Below, one piece after another: positions 62,168 through 64,000 of a DNA stretch of 64,000 bases. This stretch comes from Pedobacter insulae (GTDB lineage Bacteria; Bacteroidota; Bacteroidia; Sphingobacteriales; Sphingobacteriaceae): NCBI RefSeq assembly GCF_900113525.1, contig NZ_FOPP01000005.1, forward strand, positions 248,001-312,000. Direction: 5' to 3'. A model generated the notes under the pieces. The model was not told where the DNA came from, searched no databases, and saw only the letters and a program-made list of their open reading frames with translations. Within the stretch, counting starts at the first letter, position 1. Every line of letters begins with the position of its first letter. A program made the position numbers and the translations under genes.

Positions 62168-63205
62168 ATGACAACAGTAGCAAAAAAGAAAAATAAAGTT
62201 CTCCCAATTATACTAGGCGTGTTACTTGTATTGGGAGCGGCATTCGGAATTAAAGAATATCGATATTTTAGTAAGCATGTAGATACTGATGATGCGCAGA
62301 TAGATGGAGATATTAGTCCAGTTGTTGCGCGCGTGGGTGGTTACGTCAAGGAAATAATGTTTGAAGAAAATACGGCAGTAAAGGAAGGTCAGGTCTTGGT
62401 TACGCTAGATGATCAGGATTATAAGATCAAACTAGCGCAAGCAGAAGCAGGTAAAGTGGGTGCAAACGCAAGTGTTGGCGTTTCGCAGGCTCAGATTGCC
62501 GCCACGGTAGCAAATACCAATACTGCAAAAGCAAATATCGAAGCTGCAAAGGTGAAGTTAAATTTAGCTCAAAAAGAATATCAGCGTTATGCGAATTTGA
62601 TTAAAGATGGAGCCATCACGCAGCAGGCTTTCGACCAAGCTAAGGCGCAACAAGAAACTGCTCAGGCAAATTATAAAGCCGCGGTCGACCAATATAATGC
62701 TACGGTAAAACAAGTTGGAACCACCCAGTCACAATTAAATGTGAGTAGCTCTGGGGTAACGCTACGTCAGGCGGAAATAGATTTTGCTAAGTTACAGCTG
62801 TCTTACACGCAAATCAAAGCCCCCTCTAGTGGGATTGTTTCAAAAAAGAACGTTCAAAAAGGTCAGCTTATTCAGCCTGGGCAGTCGCTGTTTGCGATCG
62901 TTGATAATCATAGCCTTTTTGTAACAGCCAATTTCAAAGAAACACAACTGCAAAAGTTAAAAGCTGGATTAAAGGTTAAAATTTTGGTTGATGCCTATCC
63001 AGATGACGAAATTGACGGTGAAGTTTACAATTTCGCGCCAATTACCGGTGCTAAGGGCTCATTATTGCCTCCAGATAATGCAACAGGAAACTTCGTGAAA
63101 GTAGTACAACGAGTACCTGTAAAGATTAAAATTCAGACTAAAAACAAGATGCTATTGGAAAAGTTACGCCCCGGAATGAGCGTTAAAGTTTCAGTTGCTA
63201 TTTAA
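62168..63205 (+). CDS. HlyD/EmrA-type membrane-fusion protein
   Basis: A 345-residue adaptor. It has one N-terminal membrane helix (VLPIILGVLLVLGAAFGI), a lipoyl half-domain (DTDDAQIDGDISPVVARVGGYVKEIMFEENTAVKEGQVLVTLDDQDY), an alanine/glutamine-rich helical hairpin at about 80-200, the second lipoyl half (IKAPSSGIVSKKNVQKGQLIQPGQSLFAIVD) and a beta-barrel domain. TDDAQIDGD is typical of EmrA. It links the inner-membrane transporter to the TolC duct. Confidence 0.93.
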   Translation: MTTVAKKKNKVLPIILGVLLVLGAAFGIKEYRYFSKHVDTDDAQIDGDISPVVARVGGYVKEIMFEENTAVKEGQVLVTLDDQDYKIKLAQAEAGKVGANASVGVSQAQIAATVANTNTAKANIEAAKVKLNLAQKEYQRYANLIKDGAITQQAFDQAKAQQETAQANYKAAVDQYNATVKQVGTTQSQLNVSSSGVTLRQAEIDFAKLQLSYTQIKAPSSGIVSKKNVQKGQLIQPGQSLFAIVDNHSLFVTANFKETQLQKLKAGLKVKILVDAYPDDEIDGEVYNFAPITGAKGSLLPPDNATGNFVKVVQRVPVKIKIQTKNKMLLEKLRPGMSVKVSVAI

Positions 63206-63216
63206 TATTACTGCTG

Positions 63217-64000
63217 ATGGCTGAAGTAGGTTTTAAAAAATGGATAATTACTTTTACGGTAATTACAGCTTCGCTTTTGGAGCTAATCGATACCACTATT
63301 GTAAATGTAGCGATTCCTCAAATTCAAGGTAACCTAGGGGCTACGTTAGAAGATGTTGCGTGGTTATCTACAGGTTATGCGGTTGCTAATGTAATCATAT
63401 TGCCCATGTCGGGTTGGTTGGGGAGCAGGTTTGGCCGTAAAAACTATTTCTTAACCTCGATTATCGTGTTTACACTGGTTTCTTTTTTATGTGGCAACGC
63501 AACCTCACTAGAAGAGTTAATTCTTTTTAGGATTCTGCAAGGCTTGGCTGGTGGCGGATTAATTTCAACTGCCCAAGCTATTTTGATTGAGACATGGCCG
63601 CGCGAGGATGTTGGTATTGCCACTGCCTTATTTGGTTTAGGTGCGGTTGTAGGCCCTACCATTGGACCAACTATTGGTGGATATATTTTGGAGATCGCAG
63701 ACTGGCCATGGATTTTTTACGTAAATATCCCCGTTGGCATTTTAGCAGCCTACTGTACGATTACTTTTATCAGAGAAACCCCCAAAGACGGAAAAGGTAA
63801 GCCGGTTGACTGGTATGGCATTGGCTTATTAGCGGTTGCTGTTGGGAGCCTGCAGACGTTACTGGAGAAAGGAGAAAGTGAAGATTGGTTTGCGGCCCCG
63901 TATATTGTTATGTTAGCGGTTACATCCGTTGTTGGCTTGCTATTATTTATATGGCGGGAGTTAAGCACCGACCACCCAATTGTAAATTTTAAGATTATGC
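63217..64000 (+). CDS. MFS drug transporter of the DHA2/EmrB type (partial, runs off the end)
   Basis: An ATG 12 bases after the adaptor stop opens a frame that continues to the window edge, 261 complete codons. The N-terminus has LLELIDTTIVNVAIPQIQGNLG (DHA2 motif), TGYAVANVIILPMSGWLGSRFGRKNYF (MFS motif A), LILFRILQGLAGGGL, and GAVVGPTIGPTIGGYI (antiporter motif C). It is the proton-driven pump of the tetR-tolC-emrA operon. The C-terminal half, including the last helices, lies outside the window. Confidence 0.93.
   Translation, partial: MAEVGFKKWIITFTVITASLLELIDTTIVNVAIPQIQGNLGATLEDVAWLSTGYAVANVIILPMSGWLGSRFGRKNYFLTSIIVFTLVSFLCGNATSLEELILFRILQGLAGGGLISTAQAILIETWPREDVGIATALFGLGAVVGPTIGPTIGGYILEIADWPWIFYVNIPVGILAAYCTITFIRETPKDGKGKPVDWYGIGLLAVAVGSLQTLLEKGESEDWFAAPYIVMLAVTSVVGLLLFIWRELSTDHPIVNFKIM

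Noticed and set aside
1..64000. tRNA, rRNA or insertion-sequence genes
   Set aside because: No cloverleaf-like segments, rRNA motifs or transposase frames were noticed by eye on either strand. A covariance-model scan was not possible.

Overview
The window looks like a chromosomal stretch from a Bacteroidota bacterium of the Sphingobacteriaceae, probably Pedobacter or a close relative. The evidence is the AT-rich base composition, promoter -7 boxes of the TAnnTTTG type, many Bacteroidota-style lipoproteins, a carboxypeptidase-regulatory-domain outer-membrane barrel, TPR-containing NarL-type histidine kinases and hybrid kinase clusters. Coding density is very high and no gene-free stretch exceeds about 300 bases. 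I see no rRNA, tRNA, CRISPR array, transposase or prophage.

Region 1 (1-14575). The window opens with the last codons of a gene whose end resembles the end of the next gene, a DUF5117/DUF4953-type secreted 'zinc metalloprotease' in which the whole HExxHxxGxxH motif is substituted, so it is probably a pseudoenzyme. A long, tightly packed minus-strand array follows. Read in its own direction it starts at 14575 with an OmpA-domain protein, then nine small secreted, lipo- or membrane proteins (several mutually paralogous, one with a PRLED-repeat tail), and ends with a NarL-type response regulator and two duplicated TPR histidine kinases. This 13-gene array is the best candidate for an undescribed system: an envelope complex with its own sensor module.

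Region 2 (14751-22688). A divergent DapB-like reductase is followed by an ion and stress cluster: tandem universal stress protein, NhaA antiporter, DUF389 membrane protein, CBS-tailed ClC channel and a GNAT-nitrilase fusion.

Region 3 (22799-37884). A lipoprotein of uncertain family, an ABC-F ATPase behind a leader with a start-stop codon pair and a base-pairing scheme that could hide its start codon, metG, an LD-carboxypeptidase, DoxX, a YtxH/holin-like envelope trio, an AI-2E-type permease with a sigma-54 response regulator, an outer-membrane barrel, enoyl-CoA hydratase with a standalone B12-binding protein, glnS and a lipoprotein amidase.

Region 4 (37976-51798). An M49-like peptidase and an outer-membrane barrel receptor converge on a six-gene signalling operon (two hybrid kinases, two receivers, CheR, receiver-less CheB) with no chemotaxis apparatus. 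A YpfJ-like metallopeptidase, a long perfect inverted repeat and gltX follow.

Region 5 (51917-64000). A histidine kinase-DinB-menI operon, a serine hydrolase, an ECF sigma factor with a probable anti-sigma partner, a DUF2911 protein with a 59-residue membrane protein, a GH9-deacetylase fusion enzyme, and a TetR-controlled tolC-emrA-emrB efflux operon that runs off the end of the window.
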